This document shows positions 43,301-58,300 of a stretch of 64,000 nt of DNA, piece after piece. The DNA lies in NCBI GenBank assembly GCA_977017575.1, contig CDRNVI010000063.1:248001-312000 (forward strand). Reading direction: 5' to 3'. The notes under the pieces were generated by a model. The model searched no databases. It worked only from the letters and a program-made list of their open reading frames with translations, and was not told the DNA's origin. Positions within the stretch are counted from its first letter, which is position 1, and each line of letters opens with the position of its first letter. A program made the position numbers and the translations under genes. The DNA is from Paramoeba atlantica (lineage: Eukaryota; Discosea).

Positions 43301-46300
43301 ACACTTATTCTGAAATATTTAAGAAACTACGACTTGAATTGAATATAAGCTTAGTACTAACGAACAGAACTGTATTACGTTATTGTGTTATTCTCAAAGT
43401 AGAAACTGTTCCCAACAGTGAAATTTTGGCGTCTACTTCATTTAGCACATCCTTTTGGTATCTATATTTTCTTCTTCGCTCGGCATGTAACTCGGACGCT
43501 ATGGAAAAAGATATTTTATTTATAAAAGGATTTTCTATAGACGCAAATAAGCAAAATTTCCTGTTGGAGTTTCTTGAATCACACTTATTCTGAAATATTT
43601 AAGAAACTACGACTTGAATTGAATATAAGCTTAGTACTAACGAACAGAACTGTATTACGTTATTGTGTTATTCTCAAAGTAGAAACTGTTCCCAACAGTG
43701 AAATTTTGGCGTCTACTTCATTTAGCACATCCTTTTGGTATCTATATTTTCTTCTTCGCTCGGCATGTAACTCAGACGCTATGGAAAAAGATATTTTATT
43801 TATAAAAGGATTTTCTATAGACGCAAATAAGCAAAATCTCCTTTTGGAGTTTCTTGAATCACACTTATTCTGAAATATTTAAGAAACTACGACTTGAATT
43901 GAATATAAGCTTAGTACTAACGAACAGAACTGTATTACGTTATTGTGTTATTCTCAAAGTAGAAACTGTTCCCAACAGTGAAATTTTGGCGTCTACTTCA
44001 TTTAGCACATCCTTTTGGTATCTATATTTTCTTCTTCGCTCGGCATGTAACTCGGACGCTATGGAAAAAGATATTTTATTTATAAAAGGATTTTCTATAG
44101 ACGCAAATAAGCAAAATTTCCTGTTGGAGTTTCTTGAATCACACTTATTCTGAAATATTTAAGAAACTACGACTTGAATTGAATATAAGCTTAGTACTAA
44201 CGAACAGAACTGTATTACGTTATTGTGTTATTCTCAAAGTAGAAACTGTTCCCAACAGTGAAATTTTGGCGTCTACCTCATTTAGCACATCCTTTTGGTA
44301 TCTATATTTTCTTCTTCGCTCGGCATGTAACTCGGACGCTATGGAAAAAGATATTTTATTTATAAAAGGATTTTCTATAGACGCAAATATGCAAAATTTC
44401 CTGTTGGAGTTTCTTGAATCATACTTATTCTGAAATATTTAAGAAACTACGACTTGAATTGAATATAAGCTTAGTACTAACGAACAGAACTGTATTACGT
44501 TATTGTGTTATTCTCAAAGTAGAAACTGTTCCCAACAGTGAAATTTTGGCGTCTACCTCATTTAGCACATCCTTTTGGTGTCTATATTTTCTTCTTCGCT
44601 CGGCATGTAACTCGGACGCTATGGAAAAAGATATTTTATTTATAAAAGGATTTTCTATAGACGCAAATATGCAAAATTTCCTGTTGGAGTTTCTTGAATC
44701 ATACTTATTCTGAAATATTTAAGAAACTACGACTTGAATTGAATATAAGCTTAGTACTAACGAACAGAACTGTATTACGTTATTGTGTTATTCTCAAAGT
44801 AGAAACTGTTCCCAACAGTGAAATTTTGGCGTCTACTTCATTTAGCACATCCTTTTGGTATCTATATTTTCTTCTTCGCTCGGCATGTAACTCAGACGCT
44901 ATGGAAAAAGATATTTTATTTATAAAAGGATTTTCTATAGACGCAAATAAGCAAAATCTCCTTTTGGAGTTTCTTGAATCACACTTATTCTGAAATATTT
45001 AAGAAACTACGACTTGAATTGAATATAAGCTTAGTACTAACGAACAGAACTGTATTACGTTATTGTGTTATTCTCAAAGTAGAAACTGTTCCCAACAGTG
45101 AAATTTTGGCGTCTACCTCATTTAGCACATCCTTTTGGTATCTATATTTTCTTCTTCGCTCGGCATGTAACTCGGACGCTATGGAAAAAGATATTTTATT
45201 TATAAAAGGATTTTCTATAGACGCAAATATGCAAAATTTCCTGTTGGAGTTTCTTGAATCATACTTATTCTGAAATATTTAAGAAACTACGACTTGAATT
45301 GAATATAAGCTTAGTACTAACGAACAGAACTGTATTACGTTATTGTGTTATTCTCAAAGTAGAAACTGTTCCCAACAGTGAAATTTTGGCGTCTACCTCA
45401 TTTAGCACATCCTTTTGGTATCTATATTTTCTTCTTCGCTCGGCATGTAACTCAGACGCTATGGAAAAAGATATTTTATTTATAAAAGGATTTTCTATAG
45501 ACGCAAATAAGCAAAATTTCCTGTTGGAGTTTCTTGAATCACACTTATTCTGAAATATTTAAGAAACTACGACTTGAATTGAATATAAGCTTAGTACTAA
45601 CGAACAGAACTGTATTACGTTATTGTGTTATTCTCAAAGTAGAAACTGTTCCCAACAGTGAAATTTTGGCGTCTACCTCATTTAGCACATCCTTTTGGTA
45701 TATATATTTTCTTCTTCGCTCGGCATGTAACTCGGACGCTATGGAAAAAGATATTTTATTTATAAAAGGATTTTCTATAGACGCAAATATGCAAAATTTC
45801 CTGTTGGAGTTTCTTGAATCATACTTATTCTGAAATATTTAAGAAACTACGACTTGAATTGAATATAAGCTTAGTACTAACGAACAGAACTGTATTACGT
45901 TATTGTGTTATTCTCAAAGTAGAAACTGTTCCCAACAGTGAAATTTTGGCGTCTACTTCATTTAGCACATCCTTTTGGTATCTATATTTTCTTCTTCGCT
46001 CGGCATGTAACTCAGACGCTATGGAAAAAGATATTTTATTTATAAAAGGATTTTCTATAGACGCAAATAAGCAAAATCTCCTTTTGGAGTTTCTTGAATC
46101 ACACTTATTCTGAAATATTTAAGAAACTACGACTTGAATTGAATATAAGCTTAGTACTAACGAACAGAACTGTATTACGTTATTGTGTTATTCTCAAAGT
46201 AGAAACTGTTCCCAACAGTGAAATTTTGGCGTCTACTTCATTTAGCACATCCTTTTGGTATCTATATTTTCTTCTTCGCTCGGCATGTAACTCGGACGCT

Positions 46301-47493
46301 ATGGAAAAAGATATTTTATTTATAAAAGGATTTTCTATAGACGCAAATAAGCAAAATTTCCTGTTGGAGTTTCTTGAATCACACTTATTCTGAAATATTT
46401 AAGAAACTACGACTTGAATTGAATATAAGCTTAGTACTAACGAACAGAACTGTATTACGTTATTGTGTTATTCTCAAAGTAGAAACTGTTCCCAACAGTG
46501 AAATTTTGGCGTCTACCTCATTTAGCACATCCTTTTGGTATCTATATTTTCTTCTTCGCTCGGCATGTAACTCGGACGCTATGGAAAAAGATATTTTATT
46601 TATAAAAGGATTTTCTATAGACGCAAATATGCAAAATTTCCTGTTGGAGTTTCTTGAATCATACTTATTCTGAAATATTTAAGAAACTACGACTTGAATT
46701 GAATATAAGCTTAGTACTAACGAACAGAACTGTATTACGTTATTGTGTTATTCTCAAAGTAGAAACTGTTCCCAACAGTGAAATTTTGGCGTCTACCTCA
46801 TTTAGCACATCCTTTTGGTGTCTATATTTTCTTCTTCGCTCGGCATGTAACTCGGACGCTATGGAAAAAGATATTTTATTTATAAAAGGATTTTCTATAG
46901 ACGCAAATATGCAAAATTTCCTGTTGGAGTTTCTTGAATCATACTTATTCTGAAATATTTAAGAAACTACGACTTGAATTGAATATAAGCTTAGTACTAA
47001 CGAACAGAACTGTATTACGTTATTGTGTTATTCTCAAAGTAGAAACTGTTCCCAACAGTGAAATTTTGGCGTCTACTTCATTTAGCACATCCTTTTGGTA
47101 TCTATATTTTCTTCTTCGCTCGGCATGTAACTCAGACGCTATGGAAAAAGATATTTTATTTATAAAAGGATTTTCTATAGACGCAAATAAGCAAAATCTC
47201 CTTTTGGAGTTTCTTGAATCACACTTATTCTGAAATATTTAAGAAACTACGACTTGAATTGAATATAAGCTTAGTACTAACGAACAGAACTGTATTACGT
47301 TATTGTGTTATTCTCAAAGTAGAAACTGTTCCCAACAGTGAAATTTTGGCGTCTACCTCATTTAGCACATCCTTTTGGTATCTATATTTTCTTCTTCGCT
47401 CGGCATGTAACTCGGACGCTATGGAAAAAGATATTTTATTTATAAAAGGATTTTCTATAGACGCAAATATGCAAAATTTCCTGTTGGAGTTTC

Positions 47494-49173
47494 TTGAATC
47501 ATACTTATTCTGAAATATTTAAGAAACTACGACTTGAATTGAATATAAGCTTAGTACTAACGAACAGAACTGTATTACGTTATTGTGTTATTCTCAAAGT
47601 AGAAACTGTTCCCAACAGCGAAATTTTGGCGTCTACTTCATTTAGCACATCCTTTTGGTATCTATATTTTCTTCTTCGCTCGGCATGTAACTCGGACGCT
47701 ATGGAAAAAGATATTTTATTTATAAAAGGATTTTCTATAGACGCAAATAAGCAAAATCTCCTTTTGGAGTTTCTTGAATCACACTTGTTCTGAAATATTT
47801 AAGAAACTACGACTTGAATTGAATATAAGCTTAGTACTAACGAACAGAACTGTATTACGTTATTGTGTTATTCTCAAAGTAGAAACTGTTCCCAACAGTG
47901 AAATTTTGGCGTCTACCTCATTTAGCACATCCTTTTGGTATCTATATTTTCTTCTTCGCTCGGCATGTAACTCGGACGCTATGGAAAAAGATATTTTATT
48001 TATAAAAGGATTTTCTATAGACGCAAATATGCAAAATTTCCTGTTGGAGTTTCTTGAATCATACTTATTCTGAAATATTTAAGAAACTAGGACTTGAATT
48101 GAATATAAGCTTAGTACTAACGAACAGAACTGTATTACGTTATTGTGTTATTCTCAAAGTAGAAACTGTTCCCAACAGTGAAATTTTGGCGTCTACCTCA
48201 TTTAGCACATCCTTTTGGTATCTATATTTTCTTCTTCGCTCGGCATGTAACTCGGACGCTATGGAAAAAGATATTTTATTTATAAAAGGATTTTCTATAG
48301 ACGCAAATATGCAAAATTTCCTGTTGGAGTTTCTTGAATCATACTTATTCTGAAATATTTAAGAAACTAGGACTTGAATTGAATATAAGCTTAGTACTAA
48401 CGAACAGAACTGTATTACGTTATTGTGTTATTCTCAAAGTAGAAACTGTTCCCAACAGTGAAATTTTGGCGTCTACCTCATTTAGCACATCCTTTTGGTA
48501 TCTATATTTTCTTCTTCGCTCGGCATGTAACTCGGACGCTATGGAAAAAGATATTTTATTTATAAAAGGATTTTCTATAGACGCAAATATGCAAAATTTC
48601 CTGTTGGAGTTTCTTGAATCATACTTATTCTGAAACATTTAAGAAACTACGACTTGAATTGAATATAAGCTTAGTACTAACGAACAGAACTGTATTACGT
48701 TATTGTGTTATTCTCAAAGTAGAAACTGTTCCCAACAGTGAAATTTTGGCGTCTACCTCATTTAGCACATCCTTTTGGTATCTATATTTTCTTCTTCGCT
48801 CGGCATGTAACTCGGACGCTATGGAAAAAGATATTTTATTTATAAAAGGATTTTCTATAGACGCAAATATGCAAAATTTCCTGTTGGAGTTTCTTGAATC
48901 ATACTTATTCTGAAATATTTAAGAAACTACGACTTGAATTGAATATAAGCTTAGTACTAACGAACAGAACTGTATTACGTTATTGTGTTATTCTCAAAGT
49001 AGAAACTGTTCCCAACAGTGAAATTTTGGCGTCTACCTCATTTAGCACATCCTTTTGGTATCTATATTTTCTTCTTCGCTCGGCATGTAACTCGGACGCT
49101 ATGGAAAAAGATATTTTATTTATAAAAGGATTTTCTATAGACGCAAATATGCAAAATTTCCTGTTGGAGTTTC
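47494..49173 (+). repeat. Higher-order block, copy 1 (six-unit variant series)
   Basis: Six successive 280-bp units carry the rare variants in the order: aagca/ctcctt unit, acttgttc unit, two units with actagg, one with gaaacattt, then a consensus atgca unit. The same order recurs 6160 bp later at 53654-55333. Confidence 0.8.
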
Positions 49174-52100
49174 TTGAATCATACTTATTCTGAAATATTT
49201 AAGAAACTACGACTTGAATTGAATATAAGCTTAGTACTAACGAACAGAACTGTATTACGTTATTGTGTTATTCTCAAAGTAGAAACTGTTCCCAACAGTG
49301 AAATTTTGGCGTCTACCTCATTTAGCACATCCTTTTGGTATCTATATTTTCTTCTTCGCTCGGCATGTAACTCAGACGCTATGGAAAAAGATATTTTATT
49401 TATAAAAGGATTTTCTATAGACGCAAATAAGCAAAATTTCCTGTTGGAGTTTCTTGAATCACACTTATTCTGAAATATTTAAGAAACTACGACTTGAATT
49501 GAATATAAGCTTAGTACTAACGAACAGAACTGTATTACGTTATTGTGTTATTCTCAAAGTAGAAACTGTTCCCAACAGTGAAATTTTGGCGTCTACCTCA
49601 TTTAGCACATCCTTTTGGTGTCTATATTTTCTTCTTCGCTCGGCATGTAACTCGGACGCTATGGAAAAAGATATTTTATTTATAAAAGGATTTTCTATAG
49701 ACGCAAATATGCAAAATTTCCTGTTGGAGTTTCTTGAATCATACTTATTCTGAAATATTTAAGAAACTACGACTTGAATTGAATATAAGCTTAGTACTAA
49801 CGAACAGAACTGTATTACGTTATTGTGTTATTCTCAAAGTAGAAACTGTTCCCAACAGTGAAATTTTGGCGTCTACTTCATTTAGCACATCCTTTTGGTA
49901 TCTATATTTTCTTCTTCGCTCGGCATGTAACTCAGACGCTATGGAAAAAGATATTTTATTTATAAAAGGATTTTCTATAGACGCAAATAAGCAAAATCTC
50001 CTTTTGGAGTTTCTTGAATCACACTTATTCTGAAATATTTAAGAAACTACGACTTGAATTGAATATAAGCTTAGTACTAACGAACAGAACTGTATTACGT
50101 TATTGTGTTATTCTCAAAGTAGAAACTGTTCCCAACAGTGAAATTTTGGCGTCTACTTCATTTAGCACATCCTTTTGGTATCTATATTTTCTTCTTCGCT
50201 CGGCATGTAACTCGGACGCTATGGAAAAAGATATTTTATTTATAAAAGGATTTTCTATAGACGCAAATAAGCAAAATTTCCTGTTGGAGTTTCTTGAATC
50301 ACACTTATTCTGAAATATTTAAGAAACTACGACTTGAATTGAATATAAGCTTAGTACTAACGAACAGAACTGTATTACGTTATTGTGTTATTCTCAAAGT
50401 AGAAACTGTTCCCAACAGTGAAATTTTGGCGTCTACCTCATTTAGCACATCCTTTTGGTATCTATATTTTCTTCTTCGCTCGGCATGTAACTCGGACGCT
50501 ATGGAAAAAGATATTTTATTTATAAAAGGATTTTCTATAGACGCAAATATGCAAAATTTCCTGTTGGAGTTTCTTGAATCATACTTATTCTGAAATATTT
50601 AAGAAACTACGACTTGAATTGAATATAAGCTTAGTACTAACGAACAGAACTGTATTACGTTATTGTGTTATTCTCAAAGTAGAAACTGTTCCCAACAGTG
50701 AAATTTTGGCGTCTACCTCATTTAGCACATCCTTTTGGTGTCTATATTTTCTTCTTCGCTCGGCATGTAACTCGGACGCTATGGAAAAAGATATTTTATT
50801 TATAAAAGGATTTTCTATAGACGCAAATATGCAAAATTTCCTGTTGGAGTTTCTTGAATCATACTTATTCTGAAATATTTAAGAAACTACGACTTGAATT
50901 GAATATAAGCTTAGTACTAACGAACAGAACTGTATTACGTTATTGTGTTATTCTCAAAGTAGAAACTGTTCCCAACAGTGAAATTTTGGCGTCTACTTCA
51001 TTTAGCACATCCTTTTGGTATCTATATTTTCTTCTTCGCTCGGCATGTAACTCAGACGCTATGGAAAAAGATATTTTATTTATAAAAGGATTTTCTATAG
51101 ACGCAAATAAGCAAAATCTCCTTTTGGAGTTTCTTGAATCACACTTATTCTGAAATATTTAAGAAACTACGACTTGAATTGAATATAAGCTTAGTACTAA
51201 CGAACAGAACTGTATTACGTTATTGTGTTATTCTCAAAGTAGAAACTGTTCCCAACAGTGAAATTTTGGCGTCTACCTCATTTAGCACATCCTTTTGGTA
51301 TCTATATTTTCTTCTTCGCTCGGCATGTAACTCGGACGCTATGGAAAAAGATATTTTATTTATAAAAGGATTTTCTATAGACGCAAATATGCAAAATTTC
51401 CTGTTGGAGTTTCTTGAATCATACTTATTCTGAAATATTTAAGAAACTACGACTTGAATTGAATATAAGCTTAGTACTAACGAACAGAACTGTATTACGT
51501 TATTGTGTTATTCTCAAAGTAGAAACTGTTCCCAACAGTGAAATTTTGGCGTCTACCTCATTTAGCACATCCTTTTGGTATCTATATTTTCTTCTTCGCT
51601 CGGCATGTAACTCAGACGCTATGGAAAAAGATATTTTATTTATAAAAGGATTTTCTATAGACGCAAATAAGCAAAATTTCCTGTTGGAGTTTCTTGAATC
51701 ACACTTATTCTGAAATATTTAAGAAACTACGACTTGAATTGAATATAAGCTTAGTACTAACGAACAGAACTGTATTACGTTATTGTGTTATTCTCAAAGT
51801 AGAAACTGTTCCCAACAGTGAAATTTTAGCGTCTACCTCATTTAGCACATCCTTTTGGTGTCTATATTTTCTTCTTCGCTCGGCATGTAACTCGGACGCT
51901 ATGGAAAAAGATATTTTATTTATAAAAGGATTTTCTATAGACGCAAATATGCAAAATTTCCTGTTGGAGTTTCTTGAATCATACTTATTCTGAAATATTT
52001 AAGAAACTACGACTTGAATTGAATATAAGCTTAGTACTAACGAACAGAACTGTATTACGTTATTGTGTTATTCTCAAAGTAGAAACTGTTCCCAACAGTG

Positions 52101-53653
52101 AAATTTTGGCGTCTACTTCATTTAGCACATCCTTTTGGTATCTATATTTTCTTCTTCGCTCGGCATGTAACTCAGACGCTATGGAAAAAGATATTTTATT
52201 TATAAAAGGATTTTCTATAGACGCAAATAAGCAAAATCTCCTTTTGGAGTTTCTTGAATCACACTTATTCTGAAATATTTAAGAAACTACGACTTGAATT
52301 GAATATAAGCTTAGTACTAACGAACAGAACTGTATTACGTTATTGTGTTATTCTCAAAGTAGAAACTGTTCCCAACAGTGAAATTTTGGCGTCTACTTCA
52401 TTTAGCACATCCTTTTGGTATCTATATTTTCTTCTTCGCTCGGCATGTAACTCGGACGCTATGGAAAAAGATATTTTATTTATAAAAGGATTTTCTATAG
52501 ACGCAAATATGCAAAATTTCCTGTTGGAGTTTCTTGAATCATACTTATTCTGAAATATTTAAGAAACTACGACTTGAATTGAATATAAGCTTAGTACTAA
52601 CGAACAGAACTGTATTACGTTATTGTGTTATTCTCAAAGTAGAAACTGTTCCCAACAGTGAAATTTTGGCGTCTACCTCATTTAGCACATCCTTTTGGTA
52701 TCTATATTTTCTTCTTCGCTCGGCATGTAACTCGGACGCTATGGAAAAAGATATTTTATTTATAAAAGGATTTTCTATAGACGCAAATATGCAAAATTTC
52801 CTGTTGGAGTTTCTTGAATCATACTTATTCTGAAATATTTAAGAAACTACGACTTGAATTGAATATAAGCTTAGTACTAACGAACAGAACTGTATTACGT
52901 TATTGTGTTATTCTCAAAGTAGAAACTGTTCCCAACAGTGAAATTTTGGCGTCTACCTCATTTAGCACATCCTTTTGGTGTCTATATTTTCTTCTTCGCT
53001 CGGCATGTAACTCGGACGCTATGGAAAAAGATATTTTATTTATAAAAGGATTTTCTATAGACGCAAATATGCAAAATTTCCTGTTGGAGTTTCTTGAATC
53101 ATACTTATTCTGAAATATTTAAGAAACTACGACTTGAATTGAATATAAGCTTAGTACTAACGAACAGAACTGTATTACGTTATTGTGTTATTCTCAAAGT
53201 AGAAACTGTTCCCAACAGTGAAATTTTGGCGTCTACTTCATTTAGCACATCCTTTTGGTATCTATATTTTCTTCTTCGCTCGGCATGTAACTCGGACGCT
53301 ATGGAAAAAGATATTTTATTTATAAAAGGATTTTCTATAGACGCAAATAAGCAAAATCTCCTTTTGGAGTTTCTTGAATCACACTTATTCTGAAATATTT
53401 AAGAAACTACGACTTGAATTGAATATAAGCTTAGTACTAACGAACAGAACTGTATTACGTTATTGTGTTATTCTCAAAGTAGAAACTGTTCCCAACAGTG
53501 AAATTTTGGCGTCTACCTCATTTAGCACATCCTTTTGGTATCTATATTTTCTTCTTCGCTCGGCATGTAACTCGGACGCTATGGAAAAAGATATTTTATT
53601 TATAAAAGGATTTTCTATAGACGCAAATATGCAAAATTTCCTGTTGGAGTTTC

Positions 53654-55333
53654 TTGAATCATACTTATTCTGAAATATTTAAGAAACTACGACTTGAATT
53701 GAATATAAGCTTAGTACTAACGAACAGAACTGTATTACGTTATTGTGTTATTCTCAAAGTAGAAACTGTTCCCAACAGTGAAATTTTGGCGTCTACCTCA
53801 TTTAGCACATCCTTTTGGTATCTATATTTTCTTCTTCGCTCGGCATGTAACTCGGACGCTATGGAAAAAGATATTTTATTTATAAAAGGATTTTCTATAG
53901 ACGCAAATAAGCAAAATCTCCTTTTGGAGTTTCTTGAATCACACTTGTTCTGAAATATTTAAGAAACTACGACTTGAATTGAATATAAGCTTAGTACTAA
54001 CGAACAGAACTGTATTACGTTATTGTGTTATTCTCAAAGTAGAAACTGTTCCCAACAGTGAAATTTTGGCGTCTACCTCATTTAGCACATCCTTTTGGTA
54101 TCTATATTTTCTTCTTCGCTCGGCATGTAACTCGGACGCTATGGAAAAAGATATTTTATTTATAAAAGGATTTTCTATAGACGCAAATATGCAAAATTTC
54201 CTGTTGGAGTTTCTTGAATCATACTTATTCTGAAATATTTAAGAAACTAGGACTTGAATTGAATATAAGCTTAGTACTAACGAACAGAACTGTATTACGT
54301 TATTGTGTTATTCTCAAAGTAGAAACTGTTCCCAACAGTGAAATTTTGGCGTCTACCTCATTTAGCACATCCTTTTGGTATCTATATTTTCTTCTTCGCT
54401 CGGCATGTAACTCGGACGCTATGGAAAAAGATATTTTATTTATAAAAGGATTTTCTATAGACGCAAATATGCAAAATTTCCTGTTGGAGTTTCTTGAATC
54501 ATACTTATTCTGAAATATTTAAGAAACTAGGACTTGAATTGAATATAAGCTTAGTACTAACGAACAGAACTGTATTACGTTATTGTGTTATTCTCAAAGT
54601 AGAAACTGTTCCCAACAGTGAAATTTTGGCGTCTACCTCATTTAGCACATCCTTTTGGTATCTATATTTTCTTCTTCGCTCGGCATGTAACTCGGACGCT
54701 ATGGAAAAAGATATTTTATTTATAAAAGGATTTTCTATAGACGCAAATATGCAAAATTTCCTGTTGGAGTTTCTTGAATCATACTTATTCTGAAACATTT
54801 AAGAAACTACGACTTGAATTGAATATAAGCTTAGTACTAACGAACAGAACTGTATTACGTTATTGTGTTATTCTCAAAGTAGAAACTGTTCCCAACAGTG
54901 AAATTTTGGCGTCTACCTCATTTAGCACATCCTTTTGGTATCTATATTTTCTTCTTCGCTCGGCATGTAACTCGGACGCTATGGAAAAAGATATTTTATT
55001 TATAAAAGGATTTTCTATAGACGCAAATATGCAAAATTTCCTGTTGGAGTTTCTTGAATCATACTTATTCTGAAATATTTAAGAAACTACGACTTGAATT
55101 GAATATAAGCTTAGTACTAACGAACAGAACTGTATTACGTTATTGTGTTATTCTCAAAGTAGAAACTGTTCCCAACAGTGAAATTTTGGCGTCTACCTCA
55201 TTTAGCACATCCTTTTGGTATCTATATTTTCTTCTTCGCTCGGCATGTAACTCGGACGCTATGGAAAAAGATATTTTATTTATAAAAGGATTTTCTATAG
55301 ACGCAAATATGCAAAATTTCCTGTTGGAGTTTC
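53654..55333 (+). repeat. Higher-order block, copy 2 (six-unit variant series)
   Basis: It repeats the variant order of 47494-49173, displaced by exactly 22 units (6160 bp). The first unit differs from copy 1 (aacagtg and ctacct instead of aacagcg and ctactt), so the exchange boundary lies inside that unit. Shorter versions of the same series occur near 38254-39650 and 62054-63450. Confidence 0.75.
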
Positions 55334-58300
55334 TTGAATCATACTTATTCTGAAATATTTAAGAAACTACGACTTGAATTGAATATAAGCTTAGTACTAA
55401 CGAACAGAACTGTATTACGTTATTGTGTTATTCTCAAAGTAGAAACTGTTCCCAACAGTGAAATTTTGGCGTCTACCTCATTTAGCACATCCTTTTGGTA
55501 TCTATATTTTCTTCTTCGCTCGGCATGTAACTCAGACGCTATGGAAAAAGATATTTTATTTATAAAAGGATTTTCTATAGACGCAAATAAGCAAAATTTC
55601 CTGTTGGAGTTTCTTGAATCATACTTATTCTGAAATATTTAAGAAACTACGACTTGAATTGAATATAAGCTTAGTACTAACGAACAGAACTGTATTACGT
55701 TATTGTGTTATTCTCAAAGTAGAAACTGTTCCCAACAGTGAAATTTTGGCGTCTACTTCATTTAGCACATCCTTTTGGTATCTATATTTTCTTCTTCGCT
55801 CGGCATGTAACTCAGACGCTATGGAAAAAGATATTTTATTTATAAAAGGATTTTCTATAGACGCAAATAAGCAAAATCTCCTTTTGGAGTTTCTTGAATC
55901 ACACTTATTCTGAAATATTTAAGAAACTACGACTTGAATTGAATATAAGCTTAGTACTAACGAACAGAACTGTATTACGTTATTGTGTTATTCTCAAAGT
56001 AGAAACTGTTCCCAACAGTGAAATTTTGGCGTCTACCTCATTTAGCACATCCTTTTGGTATCTATATTTTCTTCTTCGCTCGGCATGTAACTCGGACGCT
56101 ATGGAAAAAGATATTTTATTTATAAAAGGATTTTCTATAGACGCAAATATGCAAAATTTCCTGTTGGAGTTTCTTGAATCATACTTATTCTGAAATATTT
56201 AAGAAACTACGACTTGAATTGAATATAAGCTTAGTACTAACGAACAGAACTGTATTACGTTATTGTGTTATTCTCAAAGTAGAAACTGTTCCCAACAGTG
56301 AAATTTTGGCGTCTACTTCATTTAGCACATCCTTTTGGTATCTATATTTTCTTCTTCGCTCGGCATGTAACTCAGACGCTATGGAAAAAGATATTTTATT
56401 TATAAAAGGATTTTCTATAGACGCAAATAAGCAAAATCTCCTTTTGGAGTTTCTTGAATCACACTTATTCTGAAATATTTAAGAAACTACGACTTGAATT
56501 GAATATAAGCTTAGTACTAACGAACAGAACTGTATTACGTTATTGTGTTATTCTCAAAGTAGAAACTGTTCCCAACAGTGAAATTTTGGCGTCTACCTCA
56601 TTTAGCACATCCTTTTGGTATCTATATTTTCTTCTTCGCTCGGCATGTAACTCGGACGCTATGGAAAAAGATATTTTATTTATAAAAGGATTTTCTATAG
56701 ACGCAAATATGCAAAATTTCCTGTTGGAGTTTCTTGAATCATACTTATTCTGAAATATTTAAGAAACTACGACTTGAATTGAATATAAGCTTAGTACTAA
56801 CGAACAGAACTGTATTACGTTATTGTGTTATTCTCAAAGTAGAAACTGTTCCCAACAGTGAAATTTTGGCGTCTACCTCATTTAGCACATCCTTTTGGTA
56901 TCTATATTTTCTTCTTCGCTCGGCATGTAACTCAGACGCTATGGAAAAAGATATTTTATTTATAAAAGGATTTTCTATAGACGCAAATAAGCAAAATTTC
57001 CTGTTGGAGTTTCTTGAATCACACTTATTCTGAAATATTTAAGAAACTACGACTTGAATTGAATATAAGCTTAGTACTAACGAACAGAACTGTATTACGT
57101 TATTGTGTTATTCTCAAAGTAGAAACTGTTCCCAACAGTGAAATTTTGGCGTCTACCTCATTTAGCACATCCTTTTGGTATCTATATTTTCTTCTTCGCT
57201 CGGCATGTAACTCGGACGCTATGGAAAAAGATATTTTATTTATAAAAGGATTTTCTATAGACGCAAATATGCAAAATTTCCTGTTGGAGTTTCTTGAATC
57301 ATACTTATTCTGAAATATTTAAGAAACTACGACTTGAATTGAATATAAGCTTAGTACTAACGAACAGAACTGTATTACGTTATTGTGTTATTCTCAAAGT
57401 AGAAACTGTTCCCAACAGTGAAATTTTGGCGTCTACCTCATTTAGCACATCCTTTTGGTATCTATATTTTCTTCTTCGCTCGGCATGTAACTCAGACGCT
57501 ATGGAAAAAGATATTTTATTTATAAAAGGATTTTCTATAGACGCAAATAAGCAAAATTTCCTGTTGGAGTTTCTTGAATCACACTTATTCTGAAATATTT
57601 AAGAAACTACGACTTGAATTGAATATAAGCTTAGTACTAACGAACAGAACTGTATTACGTTATTGTGTTATTCTCAAAGTAGAAACTGTTCCCAACAGTG
57701 AAATTTTGGCGTCTACCTCATTTAGCACATCCTTTTGGTATCTATATTTTCTTCTTCGCTCGGCATGTGACTCGGACGCTATGGAAAAAGATATTTTATT
57801 TATAAAAGGATTTTCTATAGACGCAAATATGCAAAATTTCCTGTTGGAGTTTCTTGAATCATACTTATTCTGAAATATTTAAGAAACTACGACTTGAATT
57901 GAATATAAGCTTAGTACTAACGAACAGAACTGTATTACGTTATTGTGTTATTCTCAAAGTAGAAACTGTTCCCAACAGTGAAATTTTGGCGTCTACCTCA
58001 TTTAGCACATCCTTTTGGTGTCTATATTTTCTTCTTCGCTCGGCATGTAACTCGGACGCTATGGAAAAAGATATTTTATTTATAAAAGGATTTTCTATAG
58101 ACGCAAATATGCAAAATTTCCTGTTGGAGTTTCTTGAATCATACTTATTCTGAAATATTTAAGAAACTACGACTTGAATTGAATATAAGCTTAGTACTAA
58201 CGAACAGAACTGTATTACGTTATTGTGTTATTCTCAAAGTAGAAACTGTTCCCAACAGTGAAATTTTGGCGTCTACCTCATTTAGCACATCCTTTTGGTA

